Below are positions 51,983 to 59,350 of a stretch of DNA of 64,000 bases, in pieces; within the stretch, counting starts at the first letter, position 1, and every line of letters begins with the position of its first letter. The stretch covers positions 62,858 through 126,857 of the forward strand of contig NZ_LMMV01000021.1 of assembly GCF_001422405.1 (NCBI RefSeq), given 5' to 3'. The notes under the pieces were generated by a model. That model was not told the DNA's origin, ran no database searches, and saw nothing but the letters and a program-made list of their open reading frames with translations. The position numbers were made by a program, and so were the translations under genes. Origin of the DNA: Pseudorhodoferax sp. Leaf267 (GTDB lineage Bacteria > Pseudomonadota > Gammaproteobacteria > Burkholderiales > Burkholderiaceae_C).

Positions 51983-52282
51983 TCACACCTGCTTGGTCAA
52001 GGAGCGAATCTCTGCGCCGAAGGCCAGAGCGGGCTTCTCAGCGGACGGCTGGCCGTTCTGCTTGATCCACCAGTCTGGAGGATCCAGCGGGTACACCATG
52101 ACGCCCAGATAACCGTCTTGGACGCCGTAGCCCATGACCTTGGAGCGACCGACCCGGTTGATCCGGACATGCACCTCGTCACCTACGGCTGGCACCGGGT
52201 CGAGGCCTGACCAGATCGGCACATCCTTGCGTGACCGGTCCGTTGAATAGGCAGGCAAAGCCTGCAAACGATAGAAAGACAT
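51983..52282 (-). CDS. Small ICE protein, unknown function
   Basis: 99 residues. It contains FYRLQALPAYSTDRSRKDVPIWSG and VHVRINRVGRSKVMGYGVQDGYLGVMVYPLDPPDWWIKQ, the last a family-like small beta domain. It is a single base away from the methyltransferase gene and preceded by a leader copy. ATG 52282 is chosen over an upstream frame that runs through the leader. Confidence 0.6.
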   Translation of the reverse strand: MSFYRLQALPAYSTDRSRKDVPIWSGLDPVPAVGDEVHVRINRVGRSKVMGYGVQDGYLGVMVYPLDPPDWWIKQNGQPSAEKPALAFGAEIRSLTKQV

Positions 52283-52480
52283 GATGCTCTCCTGCATAGA
52301 TGGACAGGAGGCCACCTGGACAGGCGACGACCTGTCCGGGTTGATGACGATGAATGCCTCGACGATGGGACCGTCGGGCGCGCTCTCAAGGCTGAACGCG
52401 CCTGAAACCATCTTGATTGGCTCAATGGTTTCCTGCAGCCCCCTGTGGCACTGGGGCTGGAGGAACCCATCGGGTTCCTG
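52283..52480 (-). ncRNA. Structured 5' leader, copy 5
   Basis: The central hairpin reads GCGTTCAGCCTTGAGAGCGC on the minus strand. It is preceded by GGAAACCATTGAGCC...GATGGTTTC and followed by CGACGGTCCC-ATCGTCGAGG. The last stem is CAACCCGGACAGG-N-CCTGTCC. It sits immediately before the ribosome site GGAG of the 52282 start. Confidence 0.55.
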
Positions 52481-52485
52481 GGTGC

Positions 52486-52836
52486 TCAGCCTTGCGGCTG
52501 TTGCACCGGGTGCGCGAGCGCATCAGGGCTGTACTTGCGTTCGGCCTCTGACAGCTTCTGGCGCATGCGATCAGGGCCAACTTGCTTGGCGAGGTGCGCC
52601 AGGGCTTCCAGCGCGATCACCCGTTCGTCGCGGCGCGCGTGCATGGCGAAGGCGGCTTCGTAGGGAAGGTCGCAGACGCGGATGCCACTGGCGAAGTGCG
52701 AGATGGTCTTGGCCACCCTGCCCTGCACCTCGTGCACCGCGAACCAAAACGGCTGGCCATCGATCTCCGCGCGGATGCGCCTGCAGGTGGTCTCAACCGT
52801 CGATCCGTCGGCCATGCGCATGTGAAACAGTGCCAT
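52486..52836 (-). CDS. ICE protein downstream of radC, unknown function
   Basis: 116 residues. The N-terminal half looks like a small beta-sheet domain (FHMRMADGSTVETTCRRIRAEIDGQPFWFAVHEVQG). The C-terminal half is helical with ALAHLAKQVGPDRMRQKLSEAERKY. GGAGG lies six bases before ATG 52836. It lies ten bases after radC and is probably cotranscribed with it. Confidence 0.62.
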   Translation of the reverse strand: MALFHMRMADGSTVETTCRRIRAEIDGQPFWFAVHEVQGRVAKTISHFASGIRVCDLPYEAAFAMHARRDERVIALEALAHLAKQVGPDRMRQKLSEAERKYSPDALAHPVQQPQG

Positions 52837-52846
52837 GTCCGCCTCC

Positions 52847-53401
52847 TCAGATCAGGCCACGCTCAGCAAAGCTCAGCGTTTCGAGGTGGGACACGATCAC
52901 GTGATCTAGCACCCGGACGTCAACCAGGTTCAGCGCCGCGCGCAACGTGCTGGTGATCAGCTCGTCAGCCCTTGACGGCTCCACCAAGCCGCTCGGATGG
53001 TTGTGGTACAGGATCACTGAACTGCTGTTGCTGAGCAATGCCTCTTTCACGACCTCGCGTGGGTACACCGACGTCTGGGTTACCGTGCCCCGAAACAACT
53101 CTTCGACCTTGAGCACGCGGTGTTGGAAGTCGAGGTGGATCACGCCAAAGACTTCATGTTCCAGATGGCCGATCCTGACGCGGATGTAGTCCTTCACAAG
53201 TCGGATTTGATCCAGGGCATCGGTGCCGCGTACCTTGCTTTCAAGCACCGCTTGAGCAGCATGCAGGATCGCGTCGGGCCCGGCAGATTGGTAGCGGCCT
53301 TCGGTGTCCCGCACCACCAGTTGGTGGTCGCCGGGCAGCAGGCTGCTCAACAGTTGTGACGGCGTGGAACGCGCCTTGTGAGAGAAGATTGTGGCTTCCA
53401 T
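52847..53401 (-). CDS. radC: RadC family protein (JAB/MPN domain), ICE-borne
   Basis: 184 residues. The JAMM metal motif is visible: the Glu in HEVFGVIHLDFQHRVL and the HNHPSG-x9-D element (YHNHPSGLVEPSRADELI). The family is frequently ICE-borne and its DNA-repair role is disputed. It is shorter than chromosomal RadC (about 225 residues) because the N-terminal helix-hairpin-helix part is reduced. The leader upstream (53402-53540) is a divergent copy of the repeated structure. Confidence 0.86.
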   Translation of the reverse strand: MEATIFSHKARSTPSQLLSSLLPGDHQLVVRDTEGRYQSAGPDAILHAAQAVLESKVRGTDALDQIRLVKDYIRVRIGHLEHEVFGVIHLDFQHRVLKVEELFRGTVTQTSVYPREVVKEALLSNSSSVILYHNHPSGLVEPSRADELITSTLRAALNLVDVRVLDHVIVSHLETLSFAERGLI

Positions 53402-53540
53402 GGTGTTCTCCTATGTGATGGACAGGAGACACCACGACGGGTGTGTTCCCGTCCGGGTGGATGACGCGCGCGTTGGCGCGATGTGATGACGTTGGGTGTC
53501 TGCGTGGTGCAGGAGCTGGCTGGCTCCCGCACCCTCAATC
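53402..53540 (-). ncRNA. Divergent structured 5' leader of radC, copy 6
   Basis: On the minus strand there is GGAGCCAGCCAGCTCC (a hairpin near 53508-53526), a GCGCGCG-rich stretch, then CCACCCGGACGGG-AACACA-CCCGTCGTGGTG before the ribosome site AGGAG. The last stem matches the other leaders; the TCAGCC hairpin is missing. Confidence 0.45.
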
Positions 53541-53570
53541 GCCGGGCCTGGCGCTACTGGGCTATTGCGA

Positions 53571-53939
53571 TCAGAGCAGCTTCAGCGCTGCGATGGAGAT
53601 GCCGGCGATCGCCACGAGCGAGCCCACAAACCAGCGCGTCTGGTCCGCCATGGCTTTGTGCATATCGGCCTTGAGCATCCCGATGTCTGCCTTGATGCGC
53701 AGTTCGACCTGCGCGATGTCAGACTTCAGGCGCTGCTCGACATGCACGATGGCTGTATCCAGCTTCGCACCGTCGGCCTTCGTCATCACCTTGTCGAGTA
53801 CAGATGACTCGACATGGCTGTGCGAGTCGCGAAGCGCTGCTTCGAACTCGCGTTCCACGTTGCGCGCGGATTCGGGTTTGACGCCGATCTCGGTGAGCGC
53901 TTCGTAGATGTGGTGCACGGTGTACGCGGGCATGTTCAT
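53571..53939 (-). CDS. Coiled-coil protein with C-terminal membrane segment, DUF1640-like
   Basis: 122 residues. YEALTEIGVKPESARNVEREFEAALRD is followed by a long heptad region (AKLDTAIVHVEQRLKSDIAQVELRIKADIGMLKADMHKAMADQ). The end is a single hydrophobic segment (WFVGSLVAIAGISIAALKLL). The layout resembles DUF1640/Bdr-like tail-anchored proteins. The role is unknown. Confidence 0.65.
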   Translation of the reverse strand: MNMPAYTVHHIYEALTEIGVKPESARNVEREFEAALRDSHSHVESSVLDKVMTKADGAKLDTAIVHVEQRLKSDIAQVELRIKADIGMLKADMHKAMADQTRWFVGSLVAIAGISIAALKLL

Positions 53940-54145
53940 GAATCTACTCCATTTGATGCGCGGTCACCCAGGCCCTTGCGGGATCTGTGATCCCGCGCGG
54001 GTTGACGAAAAATGCCTCGACCGGAGGTCCGGTCGGGCGCGCTCTCAAGGCTGAACGCGCCTGAAACCATCGTGCATGGTGGATGATTTCCCACGCAGCC
54101 CTGCAGGCAAGGCCGCGTGGGAACCCATCGGGTTCCCGGTTTGGA
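53940..54145 (-). ncRNA. Structured 5' leader, copy 7
   Basis: Nearly the same central hairpin as copy 5 (GCGTTCAGCCTTGAGAGCGC on the minus strand). It is preceded by GGGAAATCATCC...GGTTTC and by a GGGAACCC/GGGTTCCC hairpin, and followed by GACCGGACCTCCGGTC. The last stem is CAACCCGCGCGGGATC-ACA-GATCCCGC before the ribosome site of ATG 53939. Confidence 0.55.
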
Positions 54146-54333
54146 AAGGCAATTTGACGCTACCCCTGGCTACAGGCCCGCGAGGGCTGCATGCCGGCCA
54201 CCGGCGCGGGGTCTAGGTGGCCAAGGAAAGGCGCGGGAGGTGTGGTGGGGCTTGGCTTTCGCCCTGGCACCCTCGATCGCAACGGCCGCGGCACATCAGG
54301 TTGCCGCCACCCAGGCTGAGAGGTAGCCGCGCT
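54146..54333. other. Gene-free stretch between leader copy 7 and the DUF3275 terminator
   Basis: 188 bases with no credible gene; the 69-residue plus-strand frame at 54217-54326 is a GC-rich shadow. I see no promoter or repeat here beyond GC-rich inverted stretches (for example GGCCACCGGCGCGGGG near 54197). Confidence 0.4.
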
Positions 54334-54388
54334 GCGGGCTGTTCGATGCGGCCGGCCCGGCCGCATCGAACAACCCGCGCGCGGGTTG
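54334..54388. terminator. Large GC-rich hairpin plus 18-bp palindrome after the DUF3275 gene
   Basis: GCGGGCTGTTCGATGCGGCC on the left pairs with GGCCGCATCGAACAACCCGC on the right (54334-54378) with one mismatch. CAACCCGCGCGCGGGTTG (54371-54388) is a perfect 18-bp palindrome overlapping it. It lies just past the DUF3275 stop, so a terminator role is likely, though there is no T-run. A protein-binding or recombination role is also possible. Confidence 0.6.
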
Positions 54389-54399
54389 TGGATGCTCGT

Positions 54400-55044
54400 T
54401 CAAGAGACGAGGTCGACGGGCATGAAGGTCTGCTCCATCGGGTTGAACTGGTAGTCGAGCGTGCTGAGCGTTCTGATCTGCTCGCGGAACCGGGCACGAT
54501 CAACGGTGGAATCCAGCTTCACGGGCTCACGACCCTGAATCCTGGACCACACTTCCTCGCCGAACAAGTCGACGAGTGCGTTCGCGGGCGCGGCCGATTC
54601 GACAGATGCAACGGCCTTCGATTTGCGACGGCCTACACCCTTCAGCTTGGCCTTGAGGGCCGAGATATCGACAGCTGCAGCGCTCTCCCGCTCCTCGGCC
54701 TGCGCCGTCTGGTTGTAGCCCACCCGCTCGGGGATGGTCTCGTCGATCGGGTCCGGCTCGATGGGCTCAGGTTCGCCCTCCAGTTCGGCCGCTGCCTCGA
54801 TCTGAACTTCGTGCAGCTGCGCGCGCAGTTCTGTCACGCCGCGGCCGTAGGCCACGTACTGCTTCAGGTAAATCTCTGAAATCCAGACGGTGGCCTGGTA
54901 CTCGCCTTCATCGAAAGCATCGAGCAGTTGGTCCTTCACCCGAAACTCGCCAATGTCGGTGCTCAGATCGGCGACCGTGAAAGGGCCGTTCCTGCTTTGG
55001 CGGATTTTGCGGACCCGCAACGTGGTGTTCTCGATTTTGATCAT
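54400..55044 (-). CDS. DUF3275 family ICE protein
   Basis: 214 residues. It begins IKIENTTLRVRKIRQSRNGPFTVADLSTDIGEFRVKD, the DUF3275 N-terminal pattern (PF11679-type), with a following OB-like region (YQATVWISEIYLKQYVAYGRG). A charged Glu/Pro linker is present, and the C-terminal tail has FREQIRTLSTLDYQFNPMEQTF. DUF3275 sits near ssb and topB in PFGI-1-type ICE replication modules. ATG 55044 is preferred because GGAG lies six bases upstream, over a TTG at 55056. Confidence 0.82.
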   Translation of the reverse strand: MIKIENTTLRVRKIRQSRNGPFTVADLSTDIGEFRVKDQLLDAFDEGEYQATVWISEIYLKQYVAYGRGVTELRAQLHEVQIEAAAELEGEPEPIEPDPIDETIPERVGYNQTAQAEERESAAAVDISALKAKLKGVGRRKSKAVASVESAAPANALVDLFGEEVWSRIQGREPVKLDSTVDRARFREQIRTLSTLDYQFNPMEQTFMPVDLVS

Positions 55045-55330
55045 GTCGTGCTCCAAGTTGGTGGGAGCACGTTCCGCGACGGGATGCGTGATCCCGTGGG
55101 AAGAATGCGGCGCCGGCGTGACCGTCGCTGCGGAATAAGTTGCGCCAACCAGCCGGAGCTGGTCGGACGCAATCGGCTCTGATGGACTGACGAGTTTCCG
55201 ACTCGTCAGAGCTAAGGCACCAAATCGAAGTGTGCATCAGCGGAGTGGTGCCCGCTACCTATGCCCCAACCTTGCGGCGTTCACGTTTCAAGGGCTGACG
55301 TGCTTGAACCGGCGAACCGGCTACTGGTTT
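55045..55330 (-). ncRNA. Structured 5' leader, copy 8 (expanded)
   Basis: The minus strand holds the central hairpin ACGTCAGCCCTTGAAACGT (55282-55302 region) with the conserved TCAGCCCTTGA. A hairpin CTGACGAGT/ACTCGTCAG (55187-55209) and ACCAGC/GCTGGT (55148-55163) follow. The last stem is CACGGGATCACGCATCCCGTC just before the ribosome site. It is the same element with extra stems inserted. Confidence 0.5.
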
Positions 55331-55529
55331 GAAAGTGATACCAGCAAACACTCGGAGAACGTGCGAAGGATACCTGTTGAAAATGCCGGGTCGAGCCGGA
55401 CAAACACGGATGAAGAATACCGGATTTCGCTCGATCTGTGTGGACAGTGCCGACCATCAATCGCTCAGTTTCAGACCGCATTGCATGAACTGAGCATGTC
55501 GCACCGTCGGAATGTGTGGGGATGAACAG
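55331..55529. other. Gene-free stretch
   Basis: 199 bases without a gene. The plus-strand frame spanning 55232-55525 has no ribosome site and no recognisable domain. It lies between the start of leader copy 8 and the terminator of the STY4534-type gene. Nothing else is evident. Confidence 0.4.
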
Positions 55530-55557
55530 CCCCCGAACTGCTGGTGCAGCCCGGGGG
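55530..55557 (-). terminator. Hairpin terminator after the STY4534-type gene
   Basis: CCCCCG (55530-55535) pairs with CGGGGG (55552-55557); the loop contains CTG...CAG pairing. It lies 17 bases beyond the gene's stop on the minus strand. No long T-run, so efficiency is uncertain. Confidence 0.6.
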
Positions 55558-55574
55558 TGGTTCATGGCATGACG

Positions 55575-56324
55575 TCAGTTGCGCGCGTACCGGGAGGTTC
55601 GCGCATCAGCAGGAGCGTCATCGCGTTGCGGGCGGCCTTGCGGTCGCACTGCAGGTTGCTGCTGGGAGCGCTGCCGCTGCGCGACAAAGTTCCGGCGGTG
55701 CTCAGGCGCGTCAGCCTGCTCACCGTCCTGCTGCCGACCTTGCGGACGAACAGCAGCTGGCTGCTGGGGACCTGGCCGGTGCTCGGCATCGTCCTGACGG
55801 GATGCAGGCGCGGGAGCCTGATCATCTTGCGGCAGAGAGGCGGCTTGCGCGCCATCTTCACCAGCGTCAACGCTGTCCCCGCCTTCCGGCAGTTCCTCGC
55901 GCTGATACACCAGTTCGCCATTCACTTTCGCCATCGTGATCTGGATCAGTCGGCCCTTGATGAGGGTCGCCAATTCAGTCTGATCCGTCTGGCGTCCGCT
56001 CTGATCGCGCTTGCGGCGTTCGTACGAATGGACGTAGATGTCCGCCGCCTTGAAAGCGACCAGCACCTTGCTCTGGCTGTTCGCCGCAGCCTCCAGATCT
56101 GCGATGACCTGGATCGCTTCTTCGCCGACTACTTTCATGTCGAAGTAGGTGTACTGCACATCGTCGGAACTGCCCCGGAGCGCGTTGATGGCGCAGCTCA
56201 GGAACGGTTCGGCGCGTCGTCCACCATTTCTCCTGCTCGCGTCGACCCAACGGACGCGGCTGAGATAGCCGATACCGCTGGTATGGAGGTTGAAAAATTG
56301 CTGTTCTTGAGACTGGGTAGCCAT
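55575..56324 (-). CDS. STY4534-family ICE replication protein (DUF3577-like)
   Basis: 249 residues. The N-terminal domain reads FFNLHTSGIGYLSRVRWVD and GRRAEPFLSCAINALRGSSDDVQYTYFDMKVVG, as in STY4534/DUF3577 proteins found near ssb in ICEs. Residues ~95-135 (VLVAFKAADIYVHSYERRKR) fit a DNA-binding OB-type fold. The C-terminal ~90 residues are Gln/Arg/Pro-rich and disordered. The start at 56324 is chosen for a clean leader and ribosome site upstream. Usual neighbours ssb and topB are not in the window. Confidence 0.82.
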   Translation of the reverse strand: MATQSQEQQFFNLHTSGIGYLSRVRWVDASRRNGGRRAEPFLSCAINALRGSSDDVQYTYFDMKVVGEEAIQVIADLEAAANSQSKVLVAFKAADIYVHSYERRKRDQSGRQTDQTELATLIKGRLIQITMAKVNGELVYQREELPEGGDSVDAGEDGAQAASLPQDDQAPAPASRQDDAEHRPGPQQPAAVRPQGRQQDGEQADAPEHRRNFVAQRQRSQQQPAVRPQGRPQRDDAPADARTSRYARN

Positions 56325-56546
56325 GATGATCTCCAAAAAATGGACAGGAGATCGGCGCGCCCAAGCCAAGACCGCAAGGTCTGGACAGGGTGGCAAATCA
56401 CCCCGTCCGGGTTGCAGTGGTAGAGGACTGTTCTAGGTCTGGCCTTGGGAGCCGGACCGTGCGCTTTTCAAGAACCGAAGCGCCTCTGTGTTGCCTTTCG
56501 GCTGTTCACGGGCCGCAATCTAGCGCCGTCGGCAACCCGGGTCAAA
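56325..56546 (-). promoter_or_regulatory. Promoter and structured leader, copy 9
   Basis: On the minus strand -35 TTTGAC (56541-56546 complement) and -10 TAGATT (56517-56522) are 18 bases apart, preceded by TGTCAACTCCA. Then come a GCGCTTCGGTTCTTGAAAAGCGC hairpin, a GGTCCGG...CCAGACC hairpin and CAACCCGGACGGGG before a ribosome site GGAG near 56333. It shares promoter and leader arrangement with copy 10. Confidence 0.6.
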
Positions 56547-56619
56547 TGGAGTTGACACGGGACGCACTGGTTGACCTGCGTGCCCTAGAAAAATGGCGCC
56601 CCGAAGGTCGCCGTAGTAG

Positions 56620-56856
56620 TCAATACCCCAGATGAACCTGCAGGTAGATCGTTGTCGATCTCCGCCCTTTCCTAGCCTCACACAGGTAGCCTTCATGGCG
56701 CAGGATCCGTCGGCACCATTCGGCGTCAACCGCGCTGTTCGAGCGCAGGATGATCCGCTTGTTGGTCTGCAGCACTGGTGTGGCGAGACCGTCTGCCAGC
56801 GCGCGCACGTCACGGTAACTGGAGGCTATCGACGGGTCATCGAAACTGAGGGACAT
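56620..56856 (-). CDS. Small ICE protein, unknown function
   Basis: 78 residues, with SLSFDDPSIASSYRDVRALADGLATPVLQTNKRIILRSN at the start and RRILRHEGYLCEARKGRRSTTIYLQVHLGY at the end. The pattern resembles a small DNA- or metal-binding fold (two Cys only). ATG 56856 has GGAG six bases upstream. It sits between two copies of the promoter-leader cassette, so it is its own transcription unit. No family recognised. Confidence 0.58.
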   Translation of the reverse strand: MSLSFDDPSIASSYRDVRALADGLATPVLQTNKRIILRSNSAVDAEWCRRILRHEGYLCEARKGRRSTTIYLQVHLGY

Positions 56857-57067
56857 CGCGTTCTCCAAAAGGACAGGAGATCGGCGCGCCCATTCAGGAC
56901 CGCGAGGCCTGGACGGGGTAGCTGATCGCCCCGTCCGGGTTGCAGTGGTGGAAATGCTCTGGGTTCACCCTTGGGAGGGAACCGGGCGTCGTTCGAGAGC
57001 TGAGACGCTTCGTGTGCCTTGCGGCGGTCACGTGATAAAGCTACCGCAGCGCAGCGCTCTCGTCAAA
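56857..57067 (-). promoter_or_regulatory. Promoter and structured leader, copy 10
   Basis: -35 TTTGAC (57062-57067) and -10 TAGCTT (57038-57043), spacing 18, preceded by TGTCAACTGAG; compare copy 9. The leader has GCGTCTCAGCTCTCGAACGACGC, GGTTCCC...GGGTGAACC and CAACCCGGACGGGG-CGATCAGCTA-CCCCGTCC before the ribosome site of the 56856 start. Confidence 0.6.
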
Positions 57068-57206
57068 CTCAGTTGACATCCTGAAAGCCTCGACGTTCGC
57101 TGTCTTGGCGCTTGGCTGGCCATCGCTGTAGGAGAAGCAACGGCCCGAGGTTTTGCGTTCACGGCTGCTGGCGGCCTACGGGATGTGGCACCGCGAAGGC
57201 GACGTG

Positions 57207-57428
57207 ATGAACCTCAACGAACACAAGCTGGCGGACCTCTGGCCACTGCTGGGGAACCTGGCCACGGCCAGCCGGGATTTCAGATCGGAGGCGACACATT
57301 GCGCCGGCGCTTCGCTGATGCAGGCAATGGCCGACCACGGTGTAAGCGCTGACGCGATGCGCGCGATGAGCGCGATGAGCGCGATGAGCGCGATGAGCGC
57401 GATGAGCGAAGCTTTGCATTGCAACTGA
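57207..57428 (+). CDS. Possible small protein with nine-base tandem repeat, uncertain
   Basis: 73 residues (NLNEHKLADLWPLLGNLATASRDFRSEATH at the start). The C-terminal part is an Ala-Met-Ser repeat coded by GCGATGAGC units (57367-57411). There is no good ribosome site (only GGCGACGTG before ATG 57207), so it may not be translated. Copy-number changes in the repeat would be in frame (multiples of nine bases). Confidence 0.3.
   Translation: MNLNEHKLADLWPLLGNLATASRDFRSEATHCAGASLMQAMADHGVSADAMRAMSAMSAMSAMSAMSEALHCN
57358..57412. repeat. Nine-base tandem repeat, about 6 copies
   Basis: GCGATGAGC repeated about five times after GCGATGCGC. Each unit codes Ala-Met-Ser on the plus strand. It is a simple microsatellite-like array and can vary by slippage. 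Confidence 0.85.
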
Positions 57429-57722
57429 ATGCTGCGGCACAAGCATTCGAATTTCCGGCCGTCACCACTCCGCAATTGGCCAAAGCGGGCCTGTGACGAC
57501 AGCCGTCTTCGGCTCCCACCGTTGGATCACAACCAGACCCTGCAGTTGGCCCGTCCATCGCGGGTACAACACCGTGACCGCGCCGCACCTCAGATTCAGT
57601 GCATGACGAAGTTGTCATCCGACTGATCGCTTCTCGGCGTACCCGGTTCCTACAGTGGGCGCAGCCGAAAGGCTTGCCCTCGGCGCACCGCCGAGACATC
57701 CCCCATCCGACTGGAGACCCCC
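57429..57722. other. Gene-free junction between ICE accessory block and metal/redox genes
   Basis: 294 bases without a gene. The short CATGACGAAGTTGTCATC inverted stretch (57601-57618) could be a hairpin. This may be an edge of the ICE or of an inserted cargo segment; I found no matching repeat of the left boundary here. Confidence 0.4.
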
Positions 57723-58079
57723 ATGCGCAATTCCCGCTTCGTCCTCATCGCCACCGCCACGCTCGCCCTCGCCGCCCCGACGCTGTCGCAGGCGGGCTCT
57801 GAGTACCACGACATGGGGGGCGAGGTCGGCGCCGTGTACCACGCCGGTCATGTGCAGGCCACGCAGTCGCGTGCGACCGTCTTGGCAGAGCTCGACAGTG
57901 CGAGCAAAGACGGCTCGTTGGTCCTGCTGCAGCGCTCGCTGCCGATGGCCGGCAAGAACGCCGGCCCCGGCAAGACGCGGGCCGAGGTCGAGGCCGAAGT
58001 GCTGGCTGCGCGCCGCGATGGCACGCTCGAACTCATGCAGCGCAACCTGCCACTGCCCGCCAAGGCCATGGCGCGCTGA
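57723..58079 (+). CDS. DUF4148-like periplasmic protein
   Basis: 118 residues. A signal peptide (FVLIATATLALAAPTLSQA) is followed by two repeated motifs, SRATVLAELDSASKDGSL and TRAEVEAEVLAARRDGTLELM, the DUF4148 pattern of Burkholderiales. GGAG precedes the ATG. The function is unknown; DUF4148 proteins are often stress- or metal-regulated, but that cannot be seen here. Confidence 0.75.
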   Translation: MRNSRFVLIATATLALAAPTLSQAGSEYHDMGGEVGAVYHAGHVQATQSRATVLAELDSASKDGSLVLLQRSLPMAGKNAGPGKTRAEVEAEVLAARRDGTLELMQRNLPLPAKAMAR

Positions 58080-58196
58080 CGCGCGCAAGCACCGCAGCGC
58101 CGCTCTGCCATTGCGCACTGCACATGGTCCGGGGCGGCGCCCTGGCCCGGCGGCCCCGCCAGCGTGGCGAGCCGAGGGCGCACGACAATTGCCGCC

Positions 58197-59249
58197 ATGA
58201 CCACCCACCCCGCCCTGCGCGGCGGCCTGCTGGCGTTGTTGGCCGCCGTGTTGTTTGGCTTGTCCACCCCGCTGCTGCAACGTCTGGGCGCCGGCCTGGG
58301 TCCGCTGACTGCCGCAGCATTGCTGTACGCCGGTGCCGCGCTGGTCGGCCTGTGGTCGCGCCAGCCGCACGGGCGCGAGGCACGGCTTGCCCGTGCCGAC
58401 CTGCCCCGCCTGGCGGCCATGGCTGCGCTGGGCGCCGGCATCGGCCCGGTGGCGCTGGCCTGGGGCCTGCAGCACACCAGCGGCACCAGCGCCTCGCTGA
58501 TGCTGACGCTGGAGGCCGTGTGCACCGCCCTGCTGGCACGTGCCCTGTATGGCGAAACCATGGACCGGCGTGTCTGGCTGGCGATGGCGCTGCTGCTGGC
58601 CGGTGGCGCGGCCGTCGTTCTCGACCAGAGCCGTGCCGGCGCGCCGCAGCTGTGGGGGCTGTTGGCGGTGCTGCTGGCCACGCTGGCCTGGGGCGCCGAC
58701 AACACGCTCTCGCGCCCGCTGGCCGAGCGCGATCCGGGCCAGGTGGTGCTGGCCAAGGCCCTGCTCGGCAGCGCCGCCACCGGGGCGCTGGCCTGGACCT
58801 TCGGCGAACCCCAACCCGGCGCCACGGCCGCGCTGGCACTGCTGGCCCTTGGCGCCACCGGCTACGGCCTGAGCCTGCGGCTGTACCTGCTGGCGCAACG
58901 CGCCTTCGGTGCCGCGCGCACCGGCTCGGTGTTCGCGTTCGCGCCCTTTATCGGTGCCGTCGCCGCGTTCGCACTGGGCGAGCGCGATGCCTCATGGGTG
59001 CTGCTGCTGGGCGGTGGGCTGATGGTCGCCGGCGTGCTGCTGCACCTGGCAGAAACGCACGGCCACCCGCACACGCACGAGGCGCTGGACCACGAGCACG
59101 CCCACCGGCACGACGATGGTCACCACGACCACGACCACAACCACACGCCCATGCTCGCCGGCCCGCACAGCCACCCTCACGTCCACACGCCGCGCACCCA
59201 CTCCCACCCGCATGTGCCGGATGCGCACCACCAGCATGGGCATGGCTGA
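58197..59249 (+). CDS. EamA/DMT transporter with C-terminal His-rich tail
   Basis: 350 residues with about ten membrane segments in two EamA repeats (ALRGGLLALLAAVLFGLSTPLL; ALGAGIGPVALAWGLQHTSGTSASLMLTLEAV; LLAVLLATLAWGADNTLSRPL; SVFAFAPFIGAVAAFALGE). The last ~65 residues (~285-350) are a cytoplasmic tail with about 27 histidines and many Asp/Pro, such as HEHAHRHDDGHHDHDHNH. Such tails bind Ni, Co, Zn or Cu, so a metal-linked exporter is likely. The position near a CusA-type pump supports that. ATG 58197 is chosen over 58164 because it starts the conserved sequence. Confidence 0.82.
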   Translation: MTTHPALRGGLLALLAAVLFGLSTPLLQRLGAGLGPLTAAALLYAGAALVGLWSRQPHGREARLARADLPRLAAMAALGAGIGPVALAWGLQHTSGTSASLMLTLEAVCTALLARALYGETMDRRVWLAMALLLAGGAAVVLDQSRAGAPQLWGLLAVLLATLAWGADNTLSRPLAERDPGQVVLAKALLGSAATGALAWTFGEPQPGATAALALLALGATGYGLSLRLYLLAQRAFGAARTGSVFAFAPFIGAVAAFALGERDASWVLLLGGGLMVAGVLLHLAETHGHPHTHEALDHEHAHRHDDGHHDHDHNHTPMLAGPHSHPHVHTPRTHSHPHVPDAHHQHGHG

Positions 59250-59350
59250 GCGGCGCCGAACCGGTTTGACTCTGCAGCCACTTCAAGGTTTATCGTCGCG
59301 CTCCACGCATCCGGCGCACGCATGCGCCTCCACACAAGCACCGCGACACC

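Noticed and set aside
54217-54879. Plus-strand frame opposite DUF3275
   Set aside because: Arg/Pro-rich shadow with no homology. The minus-strand gene has family motifs and a ribosome site.
57358-57412. Possible CRISPR array
   Set aside because: The unit is nine bases with no spacers. It is a plain tandem repeat.
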